Shown: positions 34,764 through 47,393, counted from the stretch's first letter. The stretch: 64,000 bases of DNA from Taudactylus pleione (GCA_031769625.1 JAUIMM010000688.1:1527001-1591000); one strand, 5' to 3'. A program made the numbers and translations. The notes: generated from the sequence alone by a model not told the origin.

Positions 34764-35060
34764 AGGGTGGTTCAATAAGTAAGGTAACAAGACTGCTCGT
34801 GTGTAATGTTCTCTGTTTCATTTTAATTTCCCCCAGGCCAGAGCAGGTAGACCACTGCTTCCCCTCACACCCATTAGTCTGCGCCTCATATCAGTCATAC
34901 TGTCCCAACATCAGCTGTAAGATGGCAGGGCTGGCGGACACATGGTCACGCATTGAGGTGCGTAGTGTGATCAGATTTCGGCATCTAACGGGCACATCAG
35001 CAGCTGACATTCATCGCTAACTTGTCAAGGTGTACGGTGATCATGTCATGTCACGTCTCA
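34764..35060 (+). mobile_element. Mariner-type element fragment
   Basis: cgagggtggttcaataagta at 34764 is a mariner-type terminal repeat. Downstream the plus strand from 34922 reads MAGLADTWSRIEVRSVIRF, then GTSAADIHR, a stop, and LVKVYGDHVMSR, which matches the N-terminal helix-turn-helix part of mariner transposases. The catalytic region is lost after about 35060; 35061-35500 contains only an inverted pair (ggtttggtgcactgcctttt / aaaggcagtacaccaaacc). Confidence 0.7.
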
Positions 35061-35501
35061 GGTTTTTGGTTTGGTGCACTGCCTTTTTGTCATCTTTGGT
35101 GGATGTGATTGTCCAGCTGGATTGCTGCTCATGTCCTGCCATAATCAAAGGCAGTACACCAAACCCAAACCTGTTTCCCTGACATAACTGCAGACACAGC
35201 AAAATGAGTACCACAAATTCTGTGCAGTGTCAACTACAAAATGAAGGGGAAACCCACAGCATGGGTCAGAGCATCCCATTCTAAATCTGACAGATCCTTA
35301 TGCAAGGGAGCATATGGTGACTTTATGCATTCATCACATGCACAGATTTTTGCCTAATTTACGTCCTCTCCTGAGTCAGATGGAACTTGGCCAGATCTGT
35401 CTTCCGTGAAATTGGGTGTTTCTACTGCAGGGTCCATATGGTATCCAATATGAGAAGAAAGGGGGTGAAAATCGCACAGGACTAATATATGGTACCACAC
35501 T

Positions 35502-35911
35502 GAGGGTCTCATTCAGACCCGTTCGCAAGCGGGTCGATGTTGGCCTCTGCGCACATGCAGTGGCCGCACTGCGCGTGCGCAAGCCCCGGAGCAAGAGAGA
35601 AATTCTCTCGCTCCGGGTCTCACTACAAAAGGGGCGGCTGTCGATGTTGATCGACAGCTCGCCCCGTTTTGTAGGCGTGACGGGGGGTGGCTTCACAAAC
35701 TGAGGTGTTCCCATGCGAACGCCTGCCGTTTGTGGGCGGCCCCACTGACATCAACAGTGATGTCAGTGGGAGAGCTTCTGGCTCTATTAGAGCCGGAAGC
35801 TCTCTGGGGCTTGCGGCAGATGAGACCCTACCACAAGGGTCTCGTCGCAAGCCCCGATGGTCTTGACCATCGCGACCATCATCCTGGCTGCTCGTTAAAG
35901 CTGTGGGTGGT
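35502..35911. mobile_element. MITE, 'ggtctcattcag' type, copy 2
   Basis: Same order of blocks as 9426-9956: gggtctcattcagacccg, ctcactacaaa-type hairpins, cccactgacatcaacagtgatgtcagtggg, gaccatcgcgaccatcatc and agctgtgggtggtaac. The far right end present in copy 1 is missing. Confidence 0.7.
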
Positions 35912-36329
35912 AACTCCATAGGGTATCCACAGGATACCTTGGGGTATAGGCGATGGCTCTGCCGTCAGGCACCACACAGTTAAACTTTTGGTCCCAGGAT
36001 GCACCGGGACCTCCTCTCCTATACCCTGCCCTTAGGCCAAGGCACCTTCAGTTTCGTAGGTGCCCAGCCAGAGTCGGATCACTGCACTGCTGAGACAGCC
36101 CCTGAACATCTTCAAGAGCTGTCAGCACGGACAGTCTGGAGGACGTCCGTGCTGCCGCTCCGACACCCCTGCCGGTGCCGACCACCGGTACTGATCCGGG
36201 GAACTCTGCAAGCGCTTGAGGGTTCCAGCTAGCAGGAACCCCCGGGGAGCCCTGGACTGTGGCCGGAACACAGGGGGACAGCTCAGGTAAGCAGCGGGCG
36301 TCTGTGGTAGGCGCCCGCTGATGCACATA
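35912..36329. mobile_element. DIRS-type terminal fragment
   Basis: atagggtatccacaggataccttggggtatagg, then caccacacagttaaa, tcccaggatgcacc and ctataccctgccct follow the terminal repeat of the DIRS element at 44407-50222 (gtccacagggttgaccttggggggtatagg, ggcaccacgcagttaaa). No internal genes remain. Confidence 0.55.
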
Positions 36330-37121
36330 GGGCCGAATTCAATTTGAAGCGAAAAGTCCGAGGTCGGACTTTTCGCAGTCATCGCAGGTTTTCCTGGGGA
36401 TAAAGAATCGGGCGCATGCGAAAAGGTAAGTATCGAAAAGTCCTGTCACTTTTGGGGAAATCAGCCTGTCACCCCCCCAAAAGATGGTCTGACATGGGGA
36501 ATCACTATGGGTACCCCTGAATTGCCCTTCTAAAAGTATTTGGGGTTTTTAAACAGCCGCGACAGGTGTTTTAATGCGTCATTAAAAAAGTGGTGAAGAA
36601 TAACATTTAGCTTCATTTTTTTAATTTTTTTTTAAATAACTAGTCCCATCAAATTTGGGGTACATGAAAATGGGTGCAAGCATATTTTTAAATCCCTGAA
36701 GTGATTTTTAAAAAATCCACCTGCCGCTATCAACCGCATTCTAAAAAACACCTGCCGCATACTTGGGGACCCCACCCAAGTCTATTTCGCTAGTTTTTAA
36801 GTTTGTCTCCAACTTTTTTTTTTTTTCCCTCAAAACGAAACCACTTTTTTTGGGCTGTCCTAAGGTACTTTTTAAAAAAAATTTGACACAGATTACTTTA
36901 AGGGGACATTCCAAGGGGTGCAGGGTACTTTTTTATGTCTGCACCCCAAAACCTCAATTTTGCACTTTTTTTCGACACCTATTCAGTGGTGAAAACTTAT
37001 CCCCGTTTTTTAAAAAAGACTTTTCGCACCTGCGAAAAGTCTTTGAAATTGAATACGGGGATAAGTGAAAATGACGTAAATTATCGCCGATAAACCGTTT
37101 TCGTAGCCTAATTGAATTCGT
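36330..37121. mobile_element. Non-autonomous element, 'gggccgtattcaattg' family, copy 1
   Basis: The left end gggccgaattcaattt pairs with the right end aattgaattcgta, and the sub-terminal cgaaaagtccgag / ctgcgaaaagtctt blocks are also inverted. The interior (acttggggaccccacccaag, tctatttcgctagttttta, caaaacgaaaccactttttt) matches copy 2 at 42396-43259. It has no transposase. Confidence 0.75.
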
Positions 37122-37675
37122 AGTATTTCAAAAAGGCCACAGATTACGCCATATACTACTCAAAGTCTAGTTCTGCATTTTCTTTGTTTTAGTTCAACAT
37201 CTGTTTATTGCAAAGTTGTGGAATAAAAGGAACAATAGTCCTGTACTGTATTTTAGTAATTATATCAAAATCGGGTACATACTGTAGATAAAAGGACTAG
37301 GGACAATTGGTGACCATACAAAGTTAGCCACTACAATATGATATATTCAGGGTACGTCCCAGTGGGGAACTAAAAAAGTGAAATGGTAATCTGGTGTTGT
37401 AGAAGTAACCCAGAGTCCCCAGATTATTCATCATGACTCATTTTTATAGAATACAATTTAAAAACTAACATGAGGAAAGGGGTACAGAAGAGAGAAGGAA
37501 GGGGGGCAGAGGTACACCCCTGGGAGGGTACACATATATACATGAGACATATCGAGGTGAATTTAAATACGCATTAGGCATATATGTGGACAGCTAGAGA
37601 GGAGAACCTTTAAACGGGTCTCATGGGAAGCAGGAACATAAGCAGCCCCCTCACCTTCGTTACGCTCTGAAAGTA

Positions 37676-37930
37676 AAGGCCCCCATACGTCAGCGATGGA
37701 TTGGGCCAATTCCCTGATCCCCAGACACCGAGGTCCCGGCACTGGTGAAATCCAATATGTTGGAGTTCACTGATTTGCCAATCACAATCAAAATATGATT
37801 GTGATCAGCAAATTGGGGATTTTTTAACACACAGAATTTCACTGATTCCCCGACTGATCGCCGATCATCATCTCTGATCAGCGGTACTGGTCCAATCGGT
37901 GAAATAGCCGCCTGATGTATGGAGCCCTGT
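37676..37930. mobile_element. Palindromic MITE, 'ggcccccatacgtcag' termini
   Basis: The left end ggcccccatacgtcagcgatgg pairs with the right end cctgatgtatggagccct, and inner blocks such as ttcactgattt / aaatt..ggtgaaat pair. The preceding 37122-37675 holds no recognised feature. Confidence 0.65.
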
Positions 37931-38014
37931 CTTTCCTAGTTAAGTCCGGTTGGTGCAAACAACCTACAGGTGCCTAGTATCCTAACAAGTATGTAAGCAG
38001 GGTTATACAACATG

Positions 38015-38105
38015 CAGCCCTCCAGCTGCTGTAGAATTACACATCCCAGCATGCCTTGCCACAGTTTTGCTACTAGGACATGCTAGTATATTATCACACA
38101 GCCTC
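38015..38105. mobile_element. 'cccagcatgc' MITE, copy 2 (one half)
   Basis: ctccagctgctgtagaattacacatcccagcatgccttgccacag matches the left half of the palindromic element at 55810-55972. The rest of 37931-39430 shows only short inverted pairs (38745-38810, gggagattcaattaa / ttaactgaatctccc). Confidence 0.6.
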
Positions 38106-39407
38106 TGTGTACAAAGTCACAGTATGTCAGGGCAATAGCGTCCAATTCTAAATCAGGCCCATTGTCTTATTTATTTTTTACACATTCCATCTTACATTTT
38201 AAATGTCACTTATCTATTAGGATTCCAACTGTACAAATAATTATTAATACAATCTACAATTGTACCAAACAATTACATTTGTAGTCCTTATTGCACCACT
38301 TGTTAAACGCTCACTGGCTCTCCTTTGTTTATTGAGTTCGGTGTTGGCCCCCTGCAATGGATTGTGGCGTTATCAACTACTGAAAATATTTATCCACATA
38401 GTGTGATTGGGAAAGGGGCTTATGGGGAATAAGTACAAATAGAACAGTACATAGGCCTATAAGAAATCTTGTGCAGGAATAATTTATGTTTTAAAGACCA
38501 TCTGTATTATGTCATGCATCCTTTTTTCAATGTGAAATAAAATACTTGTAGTATACAAACATCATCGTGTAGTATAGAAAATGGGGTTAAAAACTTACTA
38601 TGTCAGCTATCACATAATGTCTCTTCCAGCACAGAAACCCTCCAATAATCTGCATTGATTTTTACAATGGGCAGATTTTTTTTTTATTATTCTTACCTCC
38701 ATCCCCAACCGACAGCTGTGGGCGTACAAGCAGAAAAAGGGGGAGATTCAATTAAGTGCGAGATACCTTACACAGCGGTCACAGACCATTTGTATTTAAC
38801 TGAATCTCCCCTGAAAAGTGACCGTTAGACCCTGGTAAATTGCAACTTAGAAAATAAAAATATAAATCAAACATGATGGATGATTTCAAGTTTTTATTTA
38901 ACAAATCTACACAATATTAGTATACTCAAAAAAAAAAAAAACATACACACAAAACTTACTGTATAATAGTCCCTCCTTGGGTTGTTTCACAGCAGTTTAT
39001 GAAGCATAGAAAATAAATACTGGTAATAATCCCAGCTCATATCAGTATGAAGCCTTACTTATTATTTTTCTGGAATTGTCCGGCTGAATAGCCAATGAAG
39101 AAAGAAGGCTGGGCCCAGCGTAAGTTTACCTTGGTACATATAACTGTGCGAACAAGACCAGTCACCATCCCAACCCAGATACAGTCAACATCGTAGAACG
39201 AACATAAGGTCACCAGCTGCCAGCGCAATAGCTAGAATCTGTGGGATGGACGCACTTTGTTAAGTGAGGTCCTTGATCCATCTACTACAATGAAAAGAGA
39301 TATCTGAATGATTTTGCACAGCACTAGCTAAAATCACAGTGCAAATGACAATGTCTCCACTATTAATTTCACAATGAATTGGATGTGGATTATTGGTACC
39401 ATGATTT

Positions 39408-39413
39408 TTTATT
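39408..39413 (-). terminator. Candidate polyadenylation signal of gene B
   Basis: AATAAA on the minus strand about 390 nt beyond the stop codon, just outside the MITE that supplies the 3' end of the reading frame. No cleavage evidence is available. Confidence 0.35.
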
Positions 39414-39430
39414 TAGAGCAAGACACTAGA

Positions 39431-39857
39431 GGCCTGATTCGGAGGTGGTGCAGTTGCAGCCGCGTCTGCGTGCGCGTTGTGATTGCGAATTGCAGCCAAT
39501 AGGCTCCCTCCTGAGACGCCCACCAGCTGCCGCTCTAAGCCGCCGCCCTCCATAAAAAGACCCACCATCTGTTGCACCATCGTACATTGCACAAGGCCGA
39601 TGGAGGTGCAGGATGTGCATCTGAACATGGCGCCAATGCAAGTGCAACTGCGGTAAAAGACACAGTCGCTGACAACACGCCCTTATCTTGCTAGCCACAC
39701 CGGTTATCTCCCAGGAACGCCCACTGAAATGGATTCCCTCTACGACTGAACACTCCCGGAAGTAACCATCGGGACGCATGAGCTGTACGGCTCAGACTAT
39801 AAGCATTGCCTGCTTGCGTCCGACATCACCACTGCGCCCACCTCTGAATTGGGCCCA
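39431..39857. mobile_element. MITE inserted in the 3' end of gene B
   Basis: Ends ggcctgattcggagg and cctctgaattgggccc are inverted repeats; interior has gcagttgcag / caagtgcaactgcgg pairs. It belongs to the same end-type group as 25113-25627. Its right end falls inside the last zinc-finger exon. Confidence 0.75.
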
Positions 39858-41490
39858 GGGTCTCCTGTGTGACTTGTCTGGTGATGAAAAAGTAGAGCCT
39901 TATCTACAAAACATTTCCCACACTCGGCACAGGAATAGGGTTTCTCCCCCATGTGGATTCTATGATGTCCCACCAGATCAGAGTTACTGGAGAAACATTT
40001 GCCACATTCAGAGCAAGAATATGGCTTCTGCCCCACGTGTGTCCTGTGATGTTCTATGAGATCATAGCTACTGGCAAACAGTTCCCCACATTCAGCGCAT
40101 GGAAACGGTTCTTCTTCTCCTGTGTGACTCCTCTGATGCATAACAAGATCTGAATGACTACTGAAACATCTTCCGCATTCTGGGCACGAGCACGTCTTAT
40201 CTCCCGTGTGAATCTTCTGATGTCTGATTAGAGGAGCATTACTGATAAAACACTTCCCACACTCGGCACATGAATAGGGTCTCTCTCCATTGTGAATTCT
40301 CTGGTGCATAACCAGACCTGACTTACGGATGTAACTTTTCCCACACTCGGAGCAGGAGTAGGGTTTCTCTTCGGAGTGAACTCTCTGATGTATAACGAGA
40401 TCGGAGTTCACCATAAAGCATTTCCCACAGTCGGCACAAGAATAAGGCTTCTCTCCTGTGTGAATCTTCAGGTGTCTGAGATGGTCTGAGTTGCTGATGA
40501 AGCACTTGCCGCATTCGGCGCAGGAGTAGGGCTTCTCCCCTGTGTGAATCTTCTGGTGCCTAATCAGAGGTGAGTTGCTGATGAAGCATTTCCCACATTC
40601 GGCGCAAGAATACGGCTTCTCGCCTGTGTGACTTCTCTGGTGCACTATGAGGTCTGATTTACTGATATAGCACTTCCCACACTCAGCGCAGGAGTAGGGC
40701 TTCTCCCCTGTGTGAATTCTCTGATGTTTAATAAGGTGCGAGTTACTGATGAAGCATTTCCCACATTCCGCGCAGGAATATCTTTTCTCCCCCGTATGTA
40801 TTCTCTTATGTTTAATAAGGTTTGAGCTGCTGGTAAAACATTTCCCACATTCGGAACAAGAGTAGGGTTTCTCTCCTGTGTGAATCCGGTGGTGTATAAC
40901 AAGTTCTGAGTTGCATTTAAAACATTTCCCACATTCGGAACACATGAATGGTCTCTCTTTTGATAGATGTTTGTCATCAGTCCTGTTGTATTCCTCGGCA
41001 TGAGTAGTGGTATACTGCGGATATTGAGCAGGTGTATAAATGTCGGTGTCTGTGACATCAGCTTCATCACACGAGACTGATTCCTCCTTAATGAGAATAG
41101 ATAGATACTGTGATTGGTCCGTAGAAATTTCGGTATCTGTGAGATCTTCTTCACACGAGACAGATTCCTCCTTAATACGAGTAGATGTATACTGTGTACG
41201 ATATGTGGGTGTATACACGTCAGTGTGTGTGAGGTTTCTTCCATCACATGAGGCTGATTCCTCCTTAATATGTAGAGATGTGTGATCGGTGGGTGAATAA
41301 ATGTCGGTGAGATTTTCAACTGCTGATTTCTCAGTGACATTCTCCAGACAGTTCATGGAGTTTTGTTCATCGGTTGGTGAGAATGTTGCAGTCTGGATAT
41401 TTATACCAATACTGTGAACTTCATCCATACTGTCCTGTGAAGAAATAGGGCTGCAGGATCCTCCAGATATTTTTGTATCCTCTTTGAGAT
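39797..41490 (-). CDS. Gene B, last exon: repeat linker and 13 C2H2 zinc fingers (KRAB-ZNF)
   Basis: The exon follows an acceptor tctccaccag (41500-41491) and begins in the same phase as gene A's last exon, so the Met codon at 41518 lies in the intron. The linker (41480-40985) is acidic with three to four copies of the KEESVSC / TDTDIYTP repeat. Thirteen fingers follow (40960-39865), with helix residues -1/2/3/6 of CSEI, SSNK, SSHK, SSDV, SSPR, SSDR, VSDI, RSGM, SAPR, SSDM, SYDE, SSDG and DALH. Finger 6 has His where the helix Leu is expected and finger 13 has an unusual HHQTSH end. After THTGDP-type sequence the last 19 or so residues ([18 protein letters not shown]) are encoded by the MITE at 39431-39857. 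By family this is a nuclear DNA-binding regulator; targets are unknown. Confidence 0.92.
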
Positions 41491-42395
41491 CTGGTGGAGA
41501 GAAATACATTGTGATCAAATTATATAAATACGTGGATAATAAAAACAGAAAAACAACTCCTGTGAGTGATATTCCAGCACACTAAAGTTTGTAGACTGTT
41601 GTTACTTAGGCTGCTCTTCCAGTAAGTTAAGGGAGGTGTAGTCTACAACCAGCGCCACTCGCACACCCCTTCCGACAAACCTGTCTACAACAGGACAAGG
41701 ACAACCAACAACTCTTTGAACATCTTCACAAAGTATTCTTCTCTTCACTCAGCTACCCAATTTTTGTATTATCTTTGATTTTACCAAAACTGTTCTACAG
41801 TGGGGAAATAGTGATGTTTCTGATAGCAACCAGGCAAGTCTTTATTCGTTAGATGAGGCTTCCCCTCTTCCACGGAGCAGATGGATGATTCTGTATGTGA
41901 CGCACTGGACATTTACATACATTTATTTATTTTCTGGTGTCCGAGTCTTAAATACTTTGTTGGTAGAAAATATACCACAGATAATAGGTCACTACAGTAA
42001 AACGTTCCTCCTGGATTTTTTAAAAACTCTGCGTGATGTACGGGAACAATAAATATTTAATTTGCAGAACAATTTGTGTTGGTGTTATTAGTGCCCACCT
42101 TTTCCTGGACATATGGTTGGCTACATCCCATTAGACTGGGCTGCCGAGGAGTCAAGCGCCAAATTGTTGTCGATAATTTATTTTCCTGGAGGACTGCATG
42201 GCAGCCGAAGATACCCGCCCTTGTGGTATAGTGTTTCATTAAAGCTTGAGAAGTCACCTATAGAGGGGAGGATGTTTTATAGGCTCTGGAATTTGGTTCC
42301 TGTCTCAGTTTAGCTAACCAAGGATTACCCCATTAATTAGAGCTTCCCAGAGTCCTCTTAGAAAACCAAAAAAGATCAGCAGCAATATGCACTTA
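41491..42395. other. Last intron of gene B, proximal part; nothing recognised
   Basis: No repeat or gene could be named between the zinc-finger acceptor and the element at 42396. aactgggctg-type and attgttccc-type unique sequence only. Confidence 0.3.
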
Positions 42396-43259
42396 TGGCC
42401 CGTATTCAATTGCTGTAGAAAAGTCCTGGACTTTTTTCGCCTGGTGCACTTTCCGCCTACATCGCTGGTTTTGGGTCCAGAAAAGTATCGCGCGGCCGCT
42501 CTTCTCCCTATTTAATTCCAAAGGACGTGAGAACAAGCCCAGCGAAACCCAAACAGGTGTAAAGAATTGTCAGTTTTCGAGAAATCAGCTTGACAACCCC
42601 CAAAAGATACACTGACATGGGGGATCAGTATGGATACCCCCGAATAGCCCTGCTGAATGTATTTTGAGTATTTAAATGGTCTCAATAGGTGCTTATAAGT
42701 GTATTTGCATAAGGGGTGAAGAATAGCATTTAGCAATCATTTTTCATCAAAATAACTAGTCTTTGAAAATTTGGAGTACCTGAAAATGGGGGAAAGCATA
42801 TTTAAAAGTTGCTAAAGTGACGTTTAAAAAAATCAAGGAAAACCCACTTGCCGCAAATACCTGAAAAGTAAAAAAACACCTGGGGCATACTTGGGGACCC
42901 CCCTGGAGTCTATTTCGCTGGTTTTTATGTTTGTCCCCCAACTTTGCACTTTTTCGCCCCCAAAACGAAAGTACTTTTTTTGGGGTGTTCTAATGTTTGT
43001 TTGTTTTTGTTGTTTTTTATTTACTTTTTTTGACGCAGTTTATTTTTTGGGGACGGTCCTAACGCTGCAGGGGGGTTCCCACAACTTTGCACCCCAAAAC
43101 TGCACTTTTTTCCGCCTCCATTCAGAGGTGAATCTTTTTCGCCTATCTGAATGCATTGACTTTCCACTTAGGTGAAAAGTCATTGCAAAGGCGAAATGAT
43201 GTCATCGTCGAAATCTTATCGCCGAGAATGGCTTTTCACCTGCAATTGAATACGGCCCT
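42396..43259. mobile_element. Non-autonomous element, 'gggccgtattcaattg' family, copy 2
   Basis: Left atggcccgtattcaattgc and right gcaattgaatacggccct are clear inverted termini. The interior is collinear with 36330-37121 (ttgacaacccccaaaagat, gaataacatttagc-like, acttggggaccccc, gtctatttcgctggttttta). It is a clean second copy of about 864 bp. Confidence 0.8.
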
Positions 43260-43307
43260 ATATTTGTAATTATTCCCGTTGGATTTGAACTCAAAATAAG
43301 GAGAGTA

Positions 43308-43628
43308 AAGCTGGGCATACACTATACAATTATCTGTCAGATATCTGTCCAAAATGTCTGGTTGGAATGAAAACCTGGTAATGTATGGGAGCAAATTACA
43401 GCCGATTATATGGTTTTAAACAATTAAAAAAAGGACAAAAAAAAATGTTCAAATTGGTTAAATTTGTGTGTTTTAACCAATTTGTCTGAACAACCATTTT
43501 TGGCTATTTTCCAGTGTTTGTGAGCAAATGGACGATTGTCATTTGCTCTGATACATTATCAGGTTTTCATTCCAACCAGCCAGATTGGACAGATATCTGA
43601 CCGAAAATTGTATAGTGTATGCCCAGTT
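43308..43628. mobile_element. Palindromic MITE, 'gctgggcatacactatacaat' termini
   Basis: Left aaagctgggcatacactatac and right gtatagtgtatgcccagttt are near-perfect inverted repeats. The arms continue with atatctgtccaaa, ggaatgaaaacctg / caggttttcattcc. The same arm sequences recur at 61845-62153. Confidence 0.85.
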
Positions 43629-44899
43629 TAATACAATCCAGCTATCCTCTAGTCATGCTCCTCAATGGAATATAACACTTGAATCATCCCCACATTCTTC
43701 TTTTTTTTTTTTTAATTGAGTAATGTTTTATTGGAATTTCAAAACAACAATAAAACAAAAATAAAATAAAATAATAAAAAAAATCTTGACAAATATATAG
43801 ACACAAGACACTGTGGTACGTTTGTAACTATACATATATATCCATACAATAAAATACTACAAAAAAAAAAAAAGAATCCTGTCTGCGTATGACTATCCTA
43901 CAGACATATAAATCATGTATACTTCATCTCAGACCTAAACACATAAAAATGTACTGATAAATATATATTGATCAGGACATCTATTACAGAGTAGCACCAA
44001 ACATATACCACAAAAAACAGTTACACGGTATAACAAAAAATAAATATTGAAACGGAGAAGAGGAGCTTCTCCCAAGCCTGCACTGATACCACACGTAGTA
44101 CACAATAAGCAAAAATTGAACAGTGTGACAATATTAAAATAAAGATACAACTGAACCCAAAATATCATCACATCAAACATTTATATATCAGGAAGAGCAT
44201 ATCTGGAATTCCGCCATCTACTCCAGATACTGTCAAATTTGAACTCTGCCTTTTCGAGTAAAATAAAGATATTTCTCATGCCGAACTGTGGTGCATACCA
44301 AGGATAGCCATGCTCAATAATCTGGTCCCTGAGAGGCCATCCAGGTCCGGGCAACGCTAACCTGAGCCAGAGTACACATATTAATGGCATATTGTCTAGC
44401 GTATATAACAAGAGATATGGTAAGAACTTACCTTTGTTATCTCTGTTTCTACGAAGTCCATAGGGTCCACAGGGTTGACCTTGGGGGGTATAGGTTGGGA
44501 ACCAAATCCGGGCACCACGCAGTTAAAGCTTTTAGCTCCCAGGATGCACTGGGTCCACTCTCCCTATAACCCCACCCCCAAGCCAGAGGCACCTCAGTTT
44601 GTAAGTAGCCAAAGGCCGGAGGAGGAGAGAAAAAGAGAGAGAAAACTGGAACACTCAATAACCATACTCACCGAAATGGGAGACGGAAAACCGGTGACCA
44701 GCCACACAGCCCATATGAAGCCAGGTGCGTCAGGGCGGGCGCCCTGTGGACCCTATGGACTTCGTAGAAACAGAGATAACAAAGGTAAGTTCTTACCATA
44801 TCTCTTGTTTTCTACTTCAGGGTCCATAGGGGGTCCACAGGGTTGACCTTGGGGATGTCCCAAAGCAGTTCAACCAAGGGTGGGGACGCTCCTGTGCTG

Positions 44900-46130
44900 A
44901 GAGGAGAATCCGTCGCCAAAAAGGAAGCATCCTGAGAGGCAAAGGAAACCAATGCCTAGAACCTTAAAAAGGTGTGGACAGAAGACCACGTGGCCACCTA
45001 GTAAGGCAAAACAGCCGAGGCGCCACAGCGAGCCGCACACGAGGGTCACATGGCCCGAGAAAAAACAAGCATCAACAACAGGAAGGCCTACCCATGGGTA
45101 GGCCCCTGAGGAAGACCTACGAGGCCATCCAGCCAACATTTGGTTATAGGCCGGCCATCCTTTCCTGTGAAAACCAGAAATCTCAGACCACCAATAAGGA
45201 GTCCGATTTCCGTAAGGAACCTGAACGGATCACATAAATCCAAAGAGGCCAGACCACAGTCAATGAGGCCACACCAGCCGAGAGGACTGGGGACAGAATG
45301 GCCGTACCATAAGTTCCAGAATAATATGGAACCTGAAAACCACTAAGAAGAAACACAGGGCGAGAGCAACTCCCACCCTGACATGATGCCCTCCAGAAGA
45401 GGGAGCCACATGAGAACGCTCCCAATTCAGACACTCTCCTGGTTGATATAAACACCCTGAGAGAAAGAGAGAGCCTAAGCAATAGACCATGTAATGGCTA
45501 TCACAACCAGCGGTTCCATTGACTGTCCCCGGAGGTAACGAAGAACCACTACTTACTCCCAAGGAGTCCCTAGGGAGGACAAATGGAGGCATAATCAAGA
45601 AAACACTCCAAAGGATGAACTGGATACCAGAGTGGAGCAATTCCATATCTTAACCATACTGACAGTGTAGAGATCCGCACTGTCAGGAAGACCAGGCCAA
45701 GTGTGAAACCCAAGCCAGCCGGAAGGAATGCCAGAATATCTGGAAATCCTGGACACCGGAGGATTGTATCGACAGGTACAATACCATAAGATTTATGGCT
45801 GCCACAGTTTGTGGTAGGTCCCAGCAAAAGCTGATCCATGTGCTCTAATCATTCCAACGATGACAAAGCCAGGGAAGCCGTAAGACCACTGTAAGGACAC
45901 AGTCAAAGACAAACGACCCAGGTCCAAGGCAAAACCAAGGACCCTGAGACAACAGGTCCGGGCAGTGAAGCATCAGGGATGGAGTATCGATGTAGAGACT
46001 CCGAAGATCCAAGTACCCCTGACATCTGGGGCAATCAGGAGCCACCAGCAGGAAAGCATCTCCGTCTCGATTGAAAACACTTCCAAAGACCTCGAGGAAG
46101 AAGGGAGACCGGAGAACACAGGTACACAAA
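44900..46130 (-). pseudogene. Decayed tyrosine recombinase region of the second DIRS
   Basis: Position before the internal complementary region and the readable end SSVHTFLRF-stop-ALVSFASQDASF (about 45000-44920) correspond to the C-terminus of the DIRS recombinase, where the other copy reads KHTFLKFYRFDTF. The catalytic Tyr position appears to be a TAG stop (44956-44958). Upstream, TRRVSELGAFSCGS (about 45435-45390) corresponds to the box-I ARRVSEL motif. Many stops and frameshifts. Confidence 0.55.
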
Positions 46131-46399
46131 GTGGAAGGACCACTTCACCGACAAAGAGTCGCTGAAGGTTGCTTCAGAATCCCCAGAGCTGGACTGTAAC
46201 ACCATAGTGTGATAAAGTCAGAAGGCCATGAGGGTCACCTCAGGGGGGCCCCCCCTGCTCACCAGGAGATGAAACCTCTCTTGGGGAAGAGACTAGTCCC
46301 CGGGATGCACGTCGTGACGGCTGAGGACTCCCGCTTCCCAATGGAGAGCTCCTGAAATGAACGCTGCCGAGATGGTCGGGAGGAGACCCTCGGACTATG

Positions 46400-47393
46400 T
46401 CCGAATATGTGACATACCTGTCATTGCCACCCAACGAACAGTGTTGCTAAAAAGGAAGCCACTGTCCTGACCCTGTCGGACTGAACCTTTTCAGGTTCAC
46501 CGGGAAACAAGAGTTATGCCAGAGTAAGTTAATTGACAGGGTGGAATCGACAGACGTCCAACTGCACTGAAAAGGATTCGATCCAGACACTGTCCATAGC
46601 AAAGAAAACCCTGGACGAGATGGCCATAGCCACCCGGACAGGGACCGACTTGCCTCCGGAGAGAGCATCATCGTTTGAACAGTTATCCGACAGAAAAAAC
46701 TCGTTCCATCTGGAGATGAGCCAATTATGGAAAGGCCTGGAATGGAACTGAGCCCATTCCACCATGCATCCCAGAGTGTAAAGACATCTGTCGACTGCGC
46801 AGACAACCATGTACTCCTAATGGAAGAGAGGAGATTCCGTCTTACGCCAGAAGAATTCTCAGATTCTGAGAATCCAGCAGGGATCCTAGATGAAGAATAC
46901 CCAGAGAGGGATGCAGGGAGGACTTTTTCCCCGTTGATTAAACGTCTGCACCCTGAAGAAGCCACAGTCATCCTGACCTGGCCGTAAAGTACCCCGGTGA
47001 TCCCGCTAAGAGCAGGAGGCCGTCCAGGTACAGGAGCATTGGGATATACTGAACAGAAGAACTGTCAGAAAATCCAAAACGCTGGTAAACCCCTGTGGGG
47101 CTGAGGACAGTCCCAACAGGCAGAGCCCGAAAAATTGTAAGTGTTGCTGTGATACAGCAAACCTCAGCCCATGCTGAGGAAAGGTCTCTGTAAGTACCCG
47201 TAGGCACGCGTCCTGTATATCCAGTGATACCATAAAGTCCCCAGGTTCCAAACATCGTATGATGGAGCATAGGGATTTCCTCCTGAGCCCAGGTAGCTTT
47301 AGGAACTGGTTCAGGGAATTGAGACAGAGAATAGGCCAAAGAGGACCATTCAGCCACCGCACCAGAAAGAAAACAGAACAACCAGTCCCTCAC
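46400..47393 (-). pseudogene. Decayed RT/RNase H region of the second DIRS
   Basis: The minus strand reads FMVSLDIQDACLRV, HLQFFGLCLLGLSSAPQGF and MLLYLDGLLLLAGS, which parallel SLDTKDAYLHIP, ALPFGLSSAPRVF and VPYLDDLLI of the better copy. The catalytic YLDD has become YLDG. Two frames are needed to follow the RT; the RNase H part (46970-46450) is unreadable as a domain. Confidence 0.65.

Noticed and set aside
41491..41518. Met at 41518 as the start of gene B
   Set aside because: It lies upstream of a good acceptor (tctccaccag) and the paralog has an acceptor at the same place, so these codons are intronic.
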